This document shows positions 24,483-32,439 of a stretch of DNA of 64,000 nucleotides, in pieces. The stretch's first letter is position 1. The number at the start of each line of letters is the position of its first letter. Below the pieces are notes generated by a model. The model saw only the letters and a program-made list of their open reading frames with translations, searched no databases and had not been told where the DNA came from. Source of the stretch: Faecalibacterium sp. I3-3-33 (GTDB taxonomy: Bacteria > Bacillota > Clostridia > Oscillospirales > Ruminococcaceae); assembly GCF_023347295.1 (NCBI RefSeq), contig NZ_CP094469.1, positions 186,001-250,000 of the forward strand, read 5' to 3'. Both the position numbers and the translations under genes were made by a program.

Positions 24483-26267
24483 TTACAGGCTGCGGGTGCG
24501 GATCTCGGTGGTGACCTTGGCGATGAAGTCCTCAAGGCTCATCTCGGTGGTCTCGCCCTTGCGGTCGCGCACGGAGATATTGCCGGCCTCGGCTTCCTTG
24601 GCGCCCAGCACCAGCATATAGGGCACGCGGTCCACCTGCTGTGCGGCACGGATCTTGTAGCCGATCTTCTGGTTGTCGTCATCCAGCACAACGCGGACAC
24701 CGGCATCAGCCAGCTTCTCGGTCACGTCCTGTGCGTACTCCAGCGTCTTTTCGGACACGGGCAGCACCTTGACCTGCGTGGGAGCCAGCCAGGTGGGGAA
24801 CTTGCCCTTGGTCTCCTCGATCAGGTAGGCCATGAAGCGGTCCAGAGAGCCCAGAATTGCGCGGTGCAGCACCACGGGGGTCTTTTCGGAGCCGTCCTTG
24901 TCCACATAGGTCAGGTGGAACTTTGCGGGCAGGCAGAAGTCCAGCTGGCAGGTGGACAGGGTGTACTCGGCACCCACGGCGGGCTTCACGTTCACGTCCA
25001 GCTTCGGGCCGTAGAAGGCAGCCTCGCCGATCTCCTCGGTGAAGTGGATGCCCAGCTCGGTCAGCACTTCGCGCAGGGCCTGCTCTGCATGGTTCCACAT
25101 GGCATCATCGTCGTGGTACTTCTTCTTGTCGGCGGGGTCGCGCAGGCTCAGCACGCAGCGGTAATCGGTGATGTTGAAGTCCTTGTACACCTCAAAGATC
25201 AGGTTGCACACGTCTGCCACTTCGCTCTTGATCTGCTCCGGGGTGCAGAACAGGTGGGCATCGTTCTGGCAGAAGTGACGGCCGCGCTCGATGCCCTTCA
25301 GGGTGCCGGAGGACTCGTAGCGGAAATCGTGGGCGATCTCACCGATGCGCATGGGCAGGTCACGGTAAGAATGGGGACGATTTGCGTAGATCATCATGTG
25401 GTGGGGGCAGTTCATCGGGCGCAGAACATAGCTTTCGCCCTCCATCTCCATGGCGGGGAACATGTTCTCACGGTAGTGATCCCAGTGACCGGAGGTCTTA
25501 TACAGGTTCACAGTGCCGATGCAGGGAGTCATAACGTGCAGGTAGCCGCGTGCACGCTCCTTCTCCTTGATATAGTTCTCCAGCTCCTGCCAGACGGTGT
25601 AGCCTGCGGGCAGGAACATGGGCAGGCCGCGGCCCACCAGATCATCGGTCATGAACAGGCCCATCTCCTTGCCGATCTTGCGGTGATCGCGCTCGCGGGC
25701 CTCCTGCTGCTCCTTCTCCCATGCGTCCAGCTCTTCCTGATTGCGGAAAGCCACGCCGTTGATACGGGTCAGCATCTTGTTTTCCTTGTCGTTCTTCCAG
25801 TATGCGCCGGACTGCTGGGTGATCTTAAAGGCCTTCAGTGCCTTGGTGTAGGTCAGGTGGGGTCCGATGCACATATCCACGTACTCGCCCTGCTGGAAGA
25901 AGCTGAACTCGGTCTCGTCAGCCAGATCTGCCATGTGCTCGACCTTGTAGTGCTCCTGACGCTCTTCCATCAGCTTTTCAGCCTCGGCACGGGGCAGGAT
26001 GAAGGGCTTGATGGGCAGGTTCTCCTTGACGATCTTGCGCATCTCTTTTTCGATGTTGGCCAGATCCTCGTCGCTCAGCTTCTGGTCGCCCAGATCGACA
26101 TCGTAGTAGAAGCCGTTCTCGGTGGCGGGGCCGAAGGCAAAATCAGCCTGCGGATACAGGCGCTTGATGGCCTGTGCCATAATGTGGGCAGCGGTGTGAC
26201 GGATAACGTGCAGTTCCTGATCCTGCGGGCACTCGTCCACATGACCGTCCTTGTAGATGATCTTCAT
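24483..26267 (-). CDS. thrS: Threonyl-tRNA synthetase lacking the TGS domain
   Basis: 594 aa, about 45 short of the usual 640. The N-terminal TGS domain is missing: after 20 residues the protein goes straight into the editing domain (RHTAAHIMAQAI, a HxxxH motif). The class II core is complete: zinc ligands Cys in RPMNCPHH, His in NDAHLF and His in VLHRAILGS; motif 2 is FRYESSGTLKGIERGR. The anticodon-binding domain ends the protein. It charges tRNA-Thr and edits serine. AAAGGAG precedes ATG. Expression is controlled by the T-box leader upstream. Confidence 0.97.
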   Translation of the reverse strand: MKIIYKDGHVDECPQDQELHVIRHTAAHIMAQAIKRLYPQADFAFGPATENGFYYDVDLGDQKLSDEDLANIEKEMRKIVKENLPIKPFILPRAEAEKLMEERQEHYKVEHMADLADETEFSFFQQGEYVDMCIGPHLTYTKALKAFKITQQSGAYWKNDKENKMLTRINGVAFRNQEELDAWEKEQQEARERDHRKIGKEMGLFMTDDLVGRGLPMFLPAGYTVWQELENYIKEKERARGYLHVMTPCIGTVNLYKTSGHWDHYRENMFPAMEMEGESYVLRPMNCPHHMMIYANRPHSYRDLPMRIGEIAHDFRYESSGTLKGIERGRHFCQNDAHLFCTPEQIKSEVADVCNLIFEVYKDFNITDYRCVLSLRDPADKKKYHDDDAMWNHAEQALREVLTELGIHFTEEIGEAAFYGPKLDVNVKPAVGAEYTLSTCQLDFCLPAKFHLTYVDKDGSEKTPVVLHRAILGSLDRFMAYLIEETKGKFPTWLAPTQVKVLPVSEKTLEYAQDVTEKLADAGVRVVLDDDNQKIGYKIRAAQQVDRVPYMLVLGAKEAEAGNISVRDRKGETTEMSLEDFIAKVTTEIRTRSL

Positions 26268-26305
26268 AGTAGGTTCTCCTTTGACAATGTGGTTTGAACA
26301 AAAAT

Positions 26306-26590
26306 AAAAAGCGCTTCACCCCGTAAAACTCACGGGATGAAGCGCTGATCAAATGTCTGCGTTCCACGGTTCCACCCGAATTGCGCGCTCCCCGGCGGGG
26401 AAACGCGCCCCTCGCAGTGCTGTAACGGGCACACCCGGCAGAGGTTCGCCTCTGCACTCTGCGGTGGTAGAAGCCGGGGTCATGGCAGGCTGCTTGCAGC
26501 ACCCGGAAACCCGGGGCAGCCCTCTCTGCGGCATGAAAAGCGGGGCTTCAGTTTGTCCGCATCAATGTTTTGGACAGGATGAAACTACGC
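26306..26590 (-). promoter_or_regulatory. T-box riboswitch of thrS
   Basis: On the minus strand, the roughly 280-nt leader contains the T-box core GGGTGGAACCGTGG (26377-26364), which binds the uncharged tRNA 3' end. It is followed by a terminator of 14 bp (26345-26332 with 26324-26311) and TTTTTATTTTT. A candidate threonine specifier ACC followed by A lies at 26468-26466 within stem I (CTACCACCGC). Uncharged tRNA-Thr would favour the antiterminator and raise thrS expression. Confidence 0.9.
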
Positions 26591-26592
26591 TG

Positions 26593-26621
26593 ATTGTAGC
26601 ACGCCGGAACAAAAAAATCAA
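26593..26621 (-). promoter_or_regulatory. Promoter of the thrS T-box transcript
   Basis: On the minus strand TTGATT (26621-26616), 17-bp spacer, TACAAT (26598-26593). Confidence 0.8.
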
Positions 26622-26646
26622 GGGATAGCGGCAGAAATGTACTTTT

Positions 26647-27168
26647 TTATGCGCCCTGCTTCTCCACGCTGCGCACAGCCAGCGCCTTGGCGGGCTTCAT
26701 CAGCAGCACGCACACGCCGTTGAACAGCACAGAGCCCACGATGAAGGTGATAAAGAACTGCGGCAGATGGGTGGTCAGTGCAGGGATATCGATGCAGGCC
26801 ACGGTCAGGTAGGCAAAGCCCACGTTGTTCAGCACCTTGGGTGCGTAAGGGTGCAGGATGATGAGGATGAACAGCACCACGGCCAGCGGCAGAATAAAGC
26901 CGAAGAAATCGCCCAGAACAGGGGTCAGGGCGCTGATAGCCAGCAGTGCCACGACCGTGAGCACCAGACCCACAAGGCCGCCCAGTTCCACGGTGACAAG
27001 GCGATCCTTCACATCGCCCTCCAGCGTGAACATCATGATGTTACTCAGGAAGATCAGCCAGCTGTACTTCATGCCGGTCAGGTGGATGACGGCGTTTGCA
27101 ATCAGGATCCAGACCAGCAGCATCAGGCGGAAGTAAAGCAGAAAACGCTTGGTTACGGCCTCGTTCAT
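26647..27168 (-). CDS. Multi-pass membrane protein of unknown function
   Basis: 173 aa with about five hydrophobic helices (FLLYFRLMLLVWILIANAVI, GLVLTVVALLAISALTP, ILPLAVVLFILIIL, FFITFIVGSVLFNGVCVLLM). A short acidic loop after the second helix reads TLEGDVKDR. No domain is recognised; an integral membrane protein with no enzymatic motif. It has its own promoter and is transcribed alone. GAGAGGACAC lies before the ATG. Confidence 0.7.
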   Translation of the reverse strand: MNEAVTKRFLLYFRLMLLVWILIANAVIHLTGMKYSWLIFLSNIMMFTLEGDVKDRLVTVELGGLVGLVLTVVALLAISALTPVLGDFFGFILPLAVVLFILIILHPYAPKVLNNVGFAYLTVACIDIPALTTHLPQFFITFIVGSVLFNGVCVLLMKPAKALAVRSVEKQGA

Positions 27169-27261
27169 AGGGGGTGTCCTCTCTTTCTCATCTGCATTGA
27201 CAAGTGATTCTTTTCAAATGTGCTGATATTTTGGCAAGCGATACTTGCACTGAACGGGATA

Positions 27262-27290
27262 AGTATACAATACTTCCCAGAAAAAGGCAA
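27262..27290 (-). promoter_or_regulatory. Promoter of the membrane protein gene
   Basis: On the minus strand TTGCCT (27290-27285), 17-bp spacer, TATACT (27267-27262); about 95 bp before the ATG. Confidence 0.7.
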
Positions 27291-27326
27291 CAGTTTGGCA
27301 AGTAAAAGTTGCAATTTATGTAAATG

Positions 27327-27562
27327 CCGTTTCCCTCCACGACCCCATCCGTGAAAATGGGTTACAGAAACGCCCGCAGGCGTTTCTGTAACCCGAAATT
27401 TAAAATAATTTTTCCGCTGCAACGACGACGACCGCCGCCAGTGGCGGAAACAGGGAGGAGTTGTTGGGGCAGCGGCCAGCAAGACGCGAGTGCCGCCCAA
27501 GGCACGATGCGGATGCTGGGTGCCGCAACCCGGAAGACGCGGAGCGCATTCCAAATCGTTCT
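27327..27562 (-). repeat. Type I cassette with a 110-bp inserted module (copy not linked to a gene end)
   Basis: Has the full Type I frame: head GAACGATTTGGAATGCGCTC on the minus strand, 16-bp perfect hairpin (27359-27374 with 27379-27394), and tail TTTTCACGGATGGGGTCGTG. Between head and hairpin the usual short segment is replaced by a longer module. Bases 27403-27537 are identical to 47922-48056. This is the only copy in the window not downstream of a gene on its strand. Confidence 0.85.
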
Positions 27563-27576
27563 TCCCCCTCTGCACC

Positions 27577-27605
27577 TTGCCACAGGCGGCGAAGCAGTGT
27601 ATAAT
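27577..27605 (+). promoter_or_regulatory. Promoter of the nucleotidyltransferase gene
   Basis: TTGCCA (27577-27582), 17-bp spacer, TATAAT (27600-27605). Confidence 0.8.
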
Positions 27606-27659
27606 AGCCTCAGAACGCTACAACGCCGGAAACCCCGGCAGATACAGGAGGAAATACAG

Positions 27660-28580
27660 ATGAATAAACCGGTACTGGTCGTCATGGCAGCCGGCATGGG
27701 CAGCCGCTACGGCGGTATGAAGCAGATCGATCCGGTAGGCCCCAACGGACAGGTCATTATGGACTACTCCCTTTACGATGCCCGCCGCGCCGGCTTTGAG
27801 ACGGTGATCTTTGTCATCAAGCACGAGATCGAGGACGCCTTCAAGGCGGCCATCGGCGACCGCGTGGCCAAGGCGATGGACGTGAAGTACGCTTTTCAGC
27901 AGCTGGAGGAGCTGCCCGCAGGCTTTGCCGTCCCGGAAGGCCGCGTAAAGCCTTGGGGCACCTGCCATGCTGTGCTGGCTGCAAAGCCCCTCATTGACGG
28001 CCCCTTTGCGGTCATCAATGCAGACGACTACTACGGCCCGGAGGCGTTTCAGGTGATGTACGATTACCTGTCCACCCACGCCGATGATGATTTTTACCGC
28101 TACTGCATGGTCAGCTACCTGCTGAAGAACACCCTGTCCGAGAACGGCAGCGTGGCACGCGGCGTGTGCATCAAAAACGAGGACGGCACCCTGCAAAGCG
28201 TGACCGAGCGCACCCGCATCGAGCCCTGCGATGGCGGCGCACACTACACCGAGGACGGCGGCGAGAGCTGGGTAGACCTGCCCGGCGACACCCCCGTGAG
28301 CATGAACCTGTGGGGCTTTGGCAAAAGCTTTCTGGACGAGGCCGAGCAGCGCTTTGCGGGCTGGCTGACCGAGAATCTGCCGGTGAACCCCCTGAAGTGC
28401 GAGTACTTCCTGCCGCTGGTGGTGACCGAGCTGATCGAGGAGAACAAGGCAAAAATTCAGGTGCTGCGCAGTACGGATAAGTGGTTCGGCGTCACCTATC
28501 GGGAGGACAAGCCCTTGGTGGTGGATGCCATCGCCCGCAAGACCGCCGAGGGTCAGTACCCCGAGAAGCTGTGGGAGTAA
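27660..28580 (+). CDS. Sugar-phosphate nucleotidyltransferase family protein
   Basis: 306 aa. N-terminal nucleotide-binding signature VMAAGMGSRYGGMKQ and the metal-binding acidic motif INADDYYG place it with nucleotidyltransferases that activate sugar phosphates as NDP-sugars. The rest is an extended domain of a clostridial subgroup (VSMNLWGFGKSFL) without acyltransferase repeats. The sugar is not identifiable. ATG 27660 follows CAGGAGG; the open frame upstream runs through a repeat and is not coding. A Type I cassette begins 14 nt after its stop. No partner genes for envelope polysaccharide synthesis are adjacent. Confidence 0.85.
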   Translation: MNKPVLVVMAAGMGSRYGGMKQIDPVGPNGQVIMDYSLYDARRAGFETVIFVIKHEIEDAFKAAIGDRVAKAMDVKYAFQQLEELPAGFAVPEGRVKPWGTCHAVLAAKPLIDGPFAVINADDYYGPEAFQVMYDYLSTHADDDFYRYCMVSYLLKNTLSENGSVARGVCIKNEDGTLQSVTERTRIEPCDGGAHYTEDGGESWVDLPGDTPVSMNLWGFGKSFLDEAEQRFAGWLTENLPVNPLKCEYFLPLVVTELIEENKAKIQVLRSTDKWFGVTYREDKPLVVDAIARKTAEGQYPEKLWE

Positions 28581-28594
28581 GTGCTTCGCAGGGC

Positions 28595-28738
28595 GGGACG
28601 ATTTAGAATGCCCTCCGCTGCGCTCTGGGCATTTTCAGCGGAAAGAATATTTTAAATTTCGGGGTTCAGAAACGCCTGCGGGCGTTTCTGAACCCCATTT
28701 TCACGCAAGGAGCTGTAAAGGGAAACGGCAGCGTGTCT
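28595..28738 (+). repeat. Type I cassette after the nucleotidyltransferase gene
   Basis: Sense copy: head GGGACGATTTAGAATGCCCT, then CAGCGGAAAGAATATTTTAA, a 16-bp perfect hairpin (28661-28676 with 28681-28696, loop TGCG), and the tail TTTTCACG. The last part (GTAAAGGGAAACGGCA) matches the common end. Confidence 0.88.
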
Positions 28739-28858
28739 AACCCCTTCCGTGAAAATGCAGCGTCGGGCAGCCCGCAGGCTGCCCGACGTTGCTCTAATAT
28801 AAATAATTCTTCCGCTATTGATGCGCAAAGCGAACGCGGAGCGCATTTAAATCGTTCT
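28739..28858 (-). repeat. Type I cassette after the 146-aa protein gene (head-to-head partner)
   Basis: Minus-strand sense copy: head GAACGATTTAAATGCGCTCC about 26 nt after the stop, hairpin of 12 bp (28761-28772 with 28777-28788, loop TGCG in sense) and tail TTTTCACGGAAGGGG. It abuts the previous copy tail-to-tail between convergent genes. Confidence 0.87.
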
Positions 28859-28884
28859 GCCATTGCCGCGCAGCGGCACAGCGT

Positions 28885-29325
28885 TTACAAAAACCGTTCC
28901 AGCTGGATGCGGTTATCCTCTTCAAAATCCTGCAGCCGCTGGGCAAGGCGCTTTGCGCCCGGGGCGGCGTTGGGGTAGTCTTTGCAGCTTTTTACGCAGT
29001 CCACCACCCCCATGCCGCTGCCCTGCGTGAGCATCTCCGCCAGATTGCGGGTGGACTTGTCCGTAAGGGTCTTGAGCCCGATGCCCATTTTCGTGTTCAG
29101 CTTTGCCATGGTGCTCTGCCCCTGTGCGCTGCCGCCGCAGGCTTCGATGGCGGTGTGCGCCTCCTGATTGAGCTGGTGATAGATGTTCCGCTGGCGCAGC
29201 AGTTCGGCCTTGAACTGCACATCGCTGGTCATGGGTAAGATCTGCTCCAGGGTGTTCTTGCCCATCTCGGTGTTCTGCACCACCGCTTCCAGCAGGTTCA
29301 GATTATCGTTTTTCTGGTTTTCCAT
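28885..29325 (-). CDS. Conserved-looking helical protein of unknown function
   Basis: 146 aa, predicted all-helical, no signal or membrane segment. A repeated amphipathic pattern (LLEAVVQNTEMGKNTLEQIL, AELLRQRNIYHQLNQEAHTAI, LAQRLQDFEEDNRIQL) suggests a four-helix bundle, perhaps ferritin-like in shape, but I cannot see a complete set of metal-binding Glu/His motifs. Two Cys (VDCVKSC) lie mid-protein. Function unknown. The ATG follows a terminator hairpin whose 3' arm contains the only ribosome-site-like sequence (AAGGGGGAT). Confidence 0.7.
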   Translation of the reverse strand: MENQKNDNLNLLEAVVQNTEMGKNTLEQILPMTSDVQFKAELLRQRNIYHQLNQEAHTAIEACGGSAQGQSTMAKLNTKMGIGLKTLTDKSTRNLAEMLTQGSGMGVVDCVKSCKDYPNAAPGAKRLAQRLQDFEEDNRIQLERFL

Positions 29326-29330
29326 ACAAA

Positions 29331-29372
29331 AAATCCCCCTTTGGCACCTAGTATGTGCCCCAAGGGGGATTT
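29331..29372 (-). terminator. Terminator of the GGDEF gene, overlapping the next gene's ribosome site
   Basis: On the minus strand AATCCCCCTTGGGGCAC pairs with GTGCCAAAGGGGGATT and runs into TTTTTTG. The next gene's ATG (29325) lies just behind it. Confidence 0.8.
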
Positions 29373-29385
29373 TATACGGTTGTTT

Positions 29386-30174
29386 TCAGCAGATCTTATT
29401 GCCGCCGGAGATCTGGATGCCGCGCAGCCGCTCGTCACAGATGGCGTACAGGCGCTGCCAGCAATTGGTGCTGGCGTCCAGTTCGTCCAGCCCTGCCACT
29501 GCGACACTCAGGGTAAAGGGCACCCGCTTCATCATCCCCATGGAGGTGATGCATTCGTGGGGCATTCCGGCGTAGATGTTCCGCATCTGCTCGGCCAGCT
29601 GACCGCCGTCCAAGTCCAGACAGCCCACCACAAAGGTGGTGCCGGTCAGGCGGCAGACGATCTGACTGCCCGGGATATCGAAATACTTTTTCCACTGGTT
29701 TGCCACAAAGCAGATCAGCTGATCCATCACCGGCTGACCGTAGGTGTCCCGCAGCTGTGCACCGTGATCCAGCGATATCAGCGCCACAGCAGCCTTGCGC
29801 CCCTGTGCAGCCCAGCGGTCCAGCTCGGCGGCGATCACGGTCTCCAGATAGCGGCGGTTGTACACGCCGGAAAGGAAGTCGTGGTTCAGATCCTCGCGGC
29901 ACAGCTCCCGCTCGCGGGCGCTCATGCGCTCTTCCGGCAGCAGATTGCCTGCCAGCGGGGCGGACATGGTGATCCGCCACAGCTTGCCGTCTGCCCGCAC
30001 CGTGCGGTGCAGCACGCAGCTTACCCGGCCGTTGCACAGGGCGTAGCTCACCTGTAAGCCCTCGTCCTGCCAGCCGGTGTCCTGTGGCAGCTCGTCCAGC
30101 AATACCGTTTCAAACGCAGTCTGTGCGCCCTCGACAAAGGTGCGCAGATCCTGCTCTGTCCATTCTCTGTCCAT
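29386..30174 (-). CDS. Degenerate GGDEF-domain protein
   Basis: 262 aa. The C-terminal half has the GGDEF fold with the normal entry DFLSGVYNRRYLE, but the active-site loop reads CRLTGTTF instead of RxGGDEF, so cyclic-di-GMP synthesis is unlikely. It may bind a nucleotide or act as a structural partner. The N-terminal ~100 residues are a PAS-like sensory region (VSCVLHRTVRADGKLWRITM). It is cytoplasmic. I favour ATG 30174 (MDREWTEQ), preceded by GGGGAAA; ATG 30192 is an alternative. A second c-di-GMP protein lies 5.7 kb away. Confidence 0.8.
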   Translation of the reverse strand: MDREWTEQDLRTFVEGAQTAFETVLLDELPQDTGWQDEGLQVSYALCNGRVSCVLHRTVRADGKLWRITMSAPLAGNLLPEERMSARERELCREDLNHDFLSGVYNRRYLETVIAAELDRWAAQGRKAAVALISLDHGAQLRDTYGQPVMDQLICFVANQWKKYFDIPGSQIVCRLTGTTFVVGCLDLDGGQLAEQMRNIYAGMPHECITSMGMMKRVPFTLSVAVAGLDELDASTNCWQRLYAICDERLRGIQISGGNKIC

Positions 30175-30339
30175 CTGTAATTTCCCCATCATCAGTACGC
30201 GCCGCCGCTTCCGACGGGCGAAATTCCAATTTTCCCACAAATCCGGGAACTTACGGCTATTATACCATTGAAATACAGATTTTTCCAGCAAAACGCACAA
30301 ATTTTTACGGCAGTTTTTACAATTTCGTCAGATTGCTAA

Positions 30340-31905
30340 TTATTTCACGTTTTGAGCATCTGCATTGCAGCGGCAGTACACGGCGCACTCGGCTTCGATC
30401 TGTGCGGCAAGGGCTTTGGAGTCAAAACCGGCCTTGGCACGCCATGCCCAGTTGCCGCCCAGCTTGCCCGGGGTGTTCAGGTGCGCCTCGGCACCCAGAC
30501 CCAGCCAGTCGTACATGGGAATGATGGCTCTGTCGGCCACCGAGCCCAGCGCAGCCCGCAGCAGGGCGGTGCGCGCGGCGGCGGTCTTGACGGCTGCCAC
30601 CTCCTTGGCGGTGGGTTTGCAGGAGGTCAGGTGCAGATAGGCCGCAGCAGTGGCCTTTTCCTTTTCGGAAGCGCCGTTCTCCCACCAGTCGGTCAGGGTG
30701 GTGTTGTCGTGGGTGCCGGGGTAGACCACGCCGTTCTTGACGTGGTTATGGGGCAGATACTCGTTGTCCCCGCCGCCAAAGGCGAATTGCAGCACCTTCA
30801 TGCCCGGGAAGCCACTGTCGGCCAGCAGCTTGCGCACGCTGGGGAACAGCTCGCCCAAATCCTCGGCAATGATGGGCAGCTTGCCCAGTGCGGCTTCCAG
30901 TGCATCGAACAGCTCCATGCCGGGGCCGTTCTCCCACTTGCCGGTGCGGGCGGTGGTACTGTCTGCCGGGATGGCCCAATAGGTGTCGAAGCCGCGGAAG
31001 TGGTCAATGCGCAGCAGGTCGTAGATGCCCAGCGCGTGGCGCACCCGCTGGATCCACCAAGCGTAGCCGGTCTTTTTGTGGTACGCCCAGTCGTACAGGG
31101 GGTTGCCCCACAGCTGACCGTCTGCGGAGAAGTAGTCCGGCGGGCAGCCTGCCACCCGGGCAAAGCGGCCGTCGGCGTCCAGCTCAAACAGCTTGCCGCC
31201 CACCCATGCGTCCACCGAGTCGGCAGAAACGTAGATGGGGATATCGCCCAGGATCTGCACGCCCTTTTCGTTGGCATAGGCCTTGACGGCCTGCCACTGG
31301 ACGCTGAACTTGTACTGCACAAACTTCCAGAAGCCGATCTCCTCTTCGTTTGCGGCAGCAAAGGCAGCCAGCGCGGCCTTGTCGCGGCGGCGGTAGGGGG
31401 CGTCCCACTCCACCCAGTTCTTCATCTTGTTGGCGACCTTCAGCGCCATGTACAGGGCGTAATCCTCCAGCCAGTCCTCGTTGGCAAGGGTAAAGGCGTA
31501 GTAGTCGTCGGGGTAGTAGTAGGTGCAGCCGTGCAGCCCGGCGCACTGGCTGCGCCATGCGGCGTAGGCCTTGCGCAGCACTGCAAAGCGGCTGACATAC
31601 AAAGTGCCATAGTCCACTTCCAGCGGGTCTTTGCCCCAGCTCTCCGCCTTGAGGTCTGCGGCGGTCAGCAGACCCTCTTTTTCCAGCGCTTCCAAGTCCA
31701 CAAAATAGGGGTTGCCCGCAAAGGCAGAACAGCTCTGGTAGGGGCTGTCGCCGTAGCCGGTGGGGCTGAGCGGCAGCAGCTGCCAGATCGTCTGCCCTGC
31801 CGCAGACAGGAAATCCACAAATTGAAATGCCGCCTTGCCAAAGCAGCCGATCCCGTAAGGGCCGGGCAGACTGGATACCGGCATCAGAATACCACTTTCA
31901 CGCAT
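30340..31905 (-). CDS. malQ: 4-alpha-glucanotransferase (amylomaltase)
   Basis: 521 aa GH77 enzyme, full length. It transfers maltooligosaccharide units between alpha-1,4-glucans in the cytoplasm. Family signatures are present: N-terminal SSLPGPYGIGCFG, QLLPLSPTGYGDSPYQ, the nucleophile region LLRIDHFRGFDTYW, acid/base IIAEDLGEL and the third acidic residue in THDNTTLTDWW. AGGAAGGT precedes the start. It would act with the pullulanase encoded at 48-50 kb in glycogen/starch breakdown. Stands alone. Confidence 0.96.
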   Translation of the reverse strand: MRESGILMPVSSLPGPYGIGCFGKAAFQFVDFLSAAGQTIWQLLPLSPTGYGDSPYQSCSAFAGNPYFVDLEALEKEGLLTAADLKAESWGKDPLEVDYGTLYVSRFAVLRKAYAAWRSQCAGLHGCTYYYPDDYYAFTLANEDWLEDYALYMALKVANKMKNWVEWDAPYRRRDKAALAAFAAANEEEIGFWKFVQYKFSVQWQAVKAYANEKGVQILGDIPIYVSADSVDAWVGGKLFELDADGRFARVAGCPPDYFSADGQLWGNPLYDWAYHKKTGYAWWIQRVRHALGIYDLLRIDHFRGFDTYWAIPADSTTARTGKWENGPGMELFDALEAALGKLPIIAEDLGELFPSVRKLLADSGFPGMKVLQFAFGGGDNEYLPHNHVKNGVVYPGTHDNTTLTDWWENGASEKEKATAAAYLHLTSCKPTAKEVAAVKTAAARTALLRAALGSVADRAIIPMYDWLGLGAEAHLNTPGKLGGNWAWRAKAGFDSKALAAQIEAECAVYCRCNADAQNVK

Positions 31906-32021
31906 GATCCGTTACCTTCCTCGCTGTCAATTTTCGGGAATATTCGTTGTTTCCTATCATAACATAACTGTAAACTATTTTCCACAGGCAAAAATCGTGG
32001 TATACTGGTTTTTATGGGGTA

Positions 32022-32392
32022 CCCCCTCAGCTTCGCTGCGCTCAGCAGCTCCCCCAAGGGGGCGCCTTTGGCATGGCGGCAAAGTTTCTCACTGCACTTG
32101 ATACTTTAAAATATGGCTGACGGCGTGCGCCCTCTCAGTCACCTGCGGTGACAGCTCTCCCAAAGGGAGAGCCAAGAGCACTGCCGGAAGCTTCCTCTTT
32201 GCACCTAATACTTTAGCGATGCGCTTTACGGCGTGCGCCCTCTCCGTCATCGCTGCGCGATGCCACCTCTCCCAAAGGGAGAGGCAAGAGCACTGCCGGA
32301 TGCTTTCTCATTGCACTTAAAACTTTAGCAATGAGCATTAGACCTTGGCTCTCCCCTTGGGAGAGCTGGCGCGGGAGCGCCTGAGAGGGCGA
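32022..32392. repeat. Array of four Type II double-hairpin repeats
   Basis: Units at 32022-32080, 32120-32185, 32229-32292 and, inverted, 32343-32392. Units two and three start 109 bp apart (CGGCGTGCGCCCTCTC at 32122 and 32231), and even the inter-unit sequence is repeated (CAAGAGCACTGCCGGA at about 32175 and 32286; ACTTTAGCRATG). The array fills the space between malQ and the alaX operon, 31906-32439. A TATACT box at 32002-32007 could start a transcript that passes through it into alaX. Confidence 0.8.
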
Positions 32393-32439
32393 GCGCTCCA
32401 CTATTGTCAATCGTTCTATCTACAGGAGGTACTCGCGCG

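Noticed and set aside
27324..27659. In-frame upstream extension of the nucleotidyltransferase
   Set aside because: The extension reads through a Type I repeat and the promoter at 27577-27605; the AGGAGG before ATG 27660 fixes the start.
32022..32392. CRISPR array
   Set aside because: Units are hairpins with variable arms, one is inverted, and the spacers are themselves repeated rather than unique. No cas gene is present.
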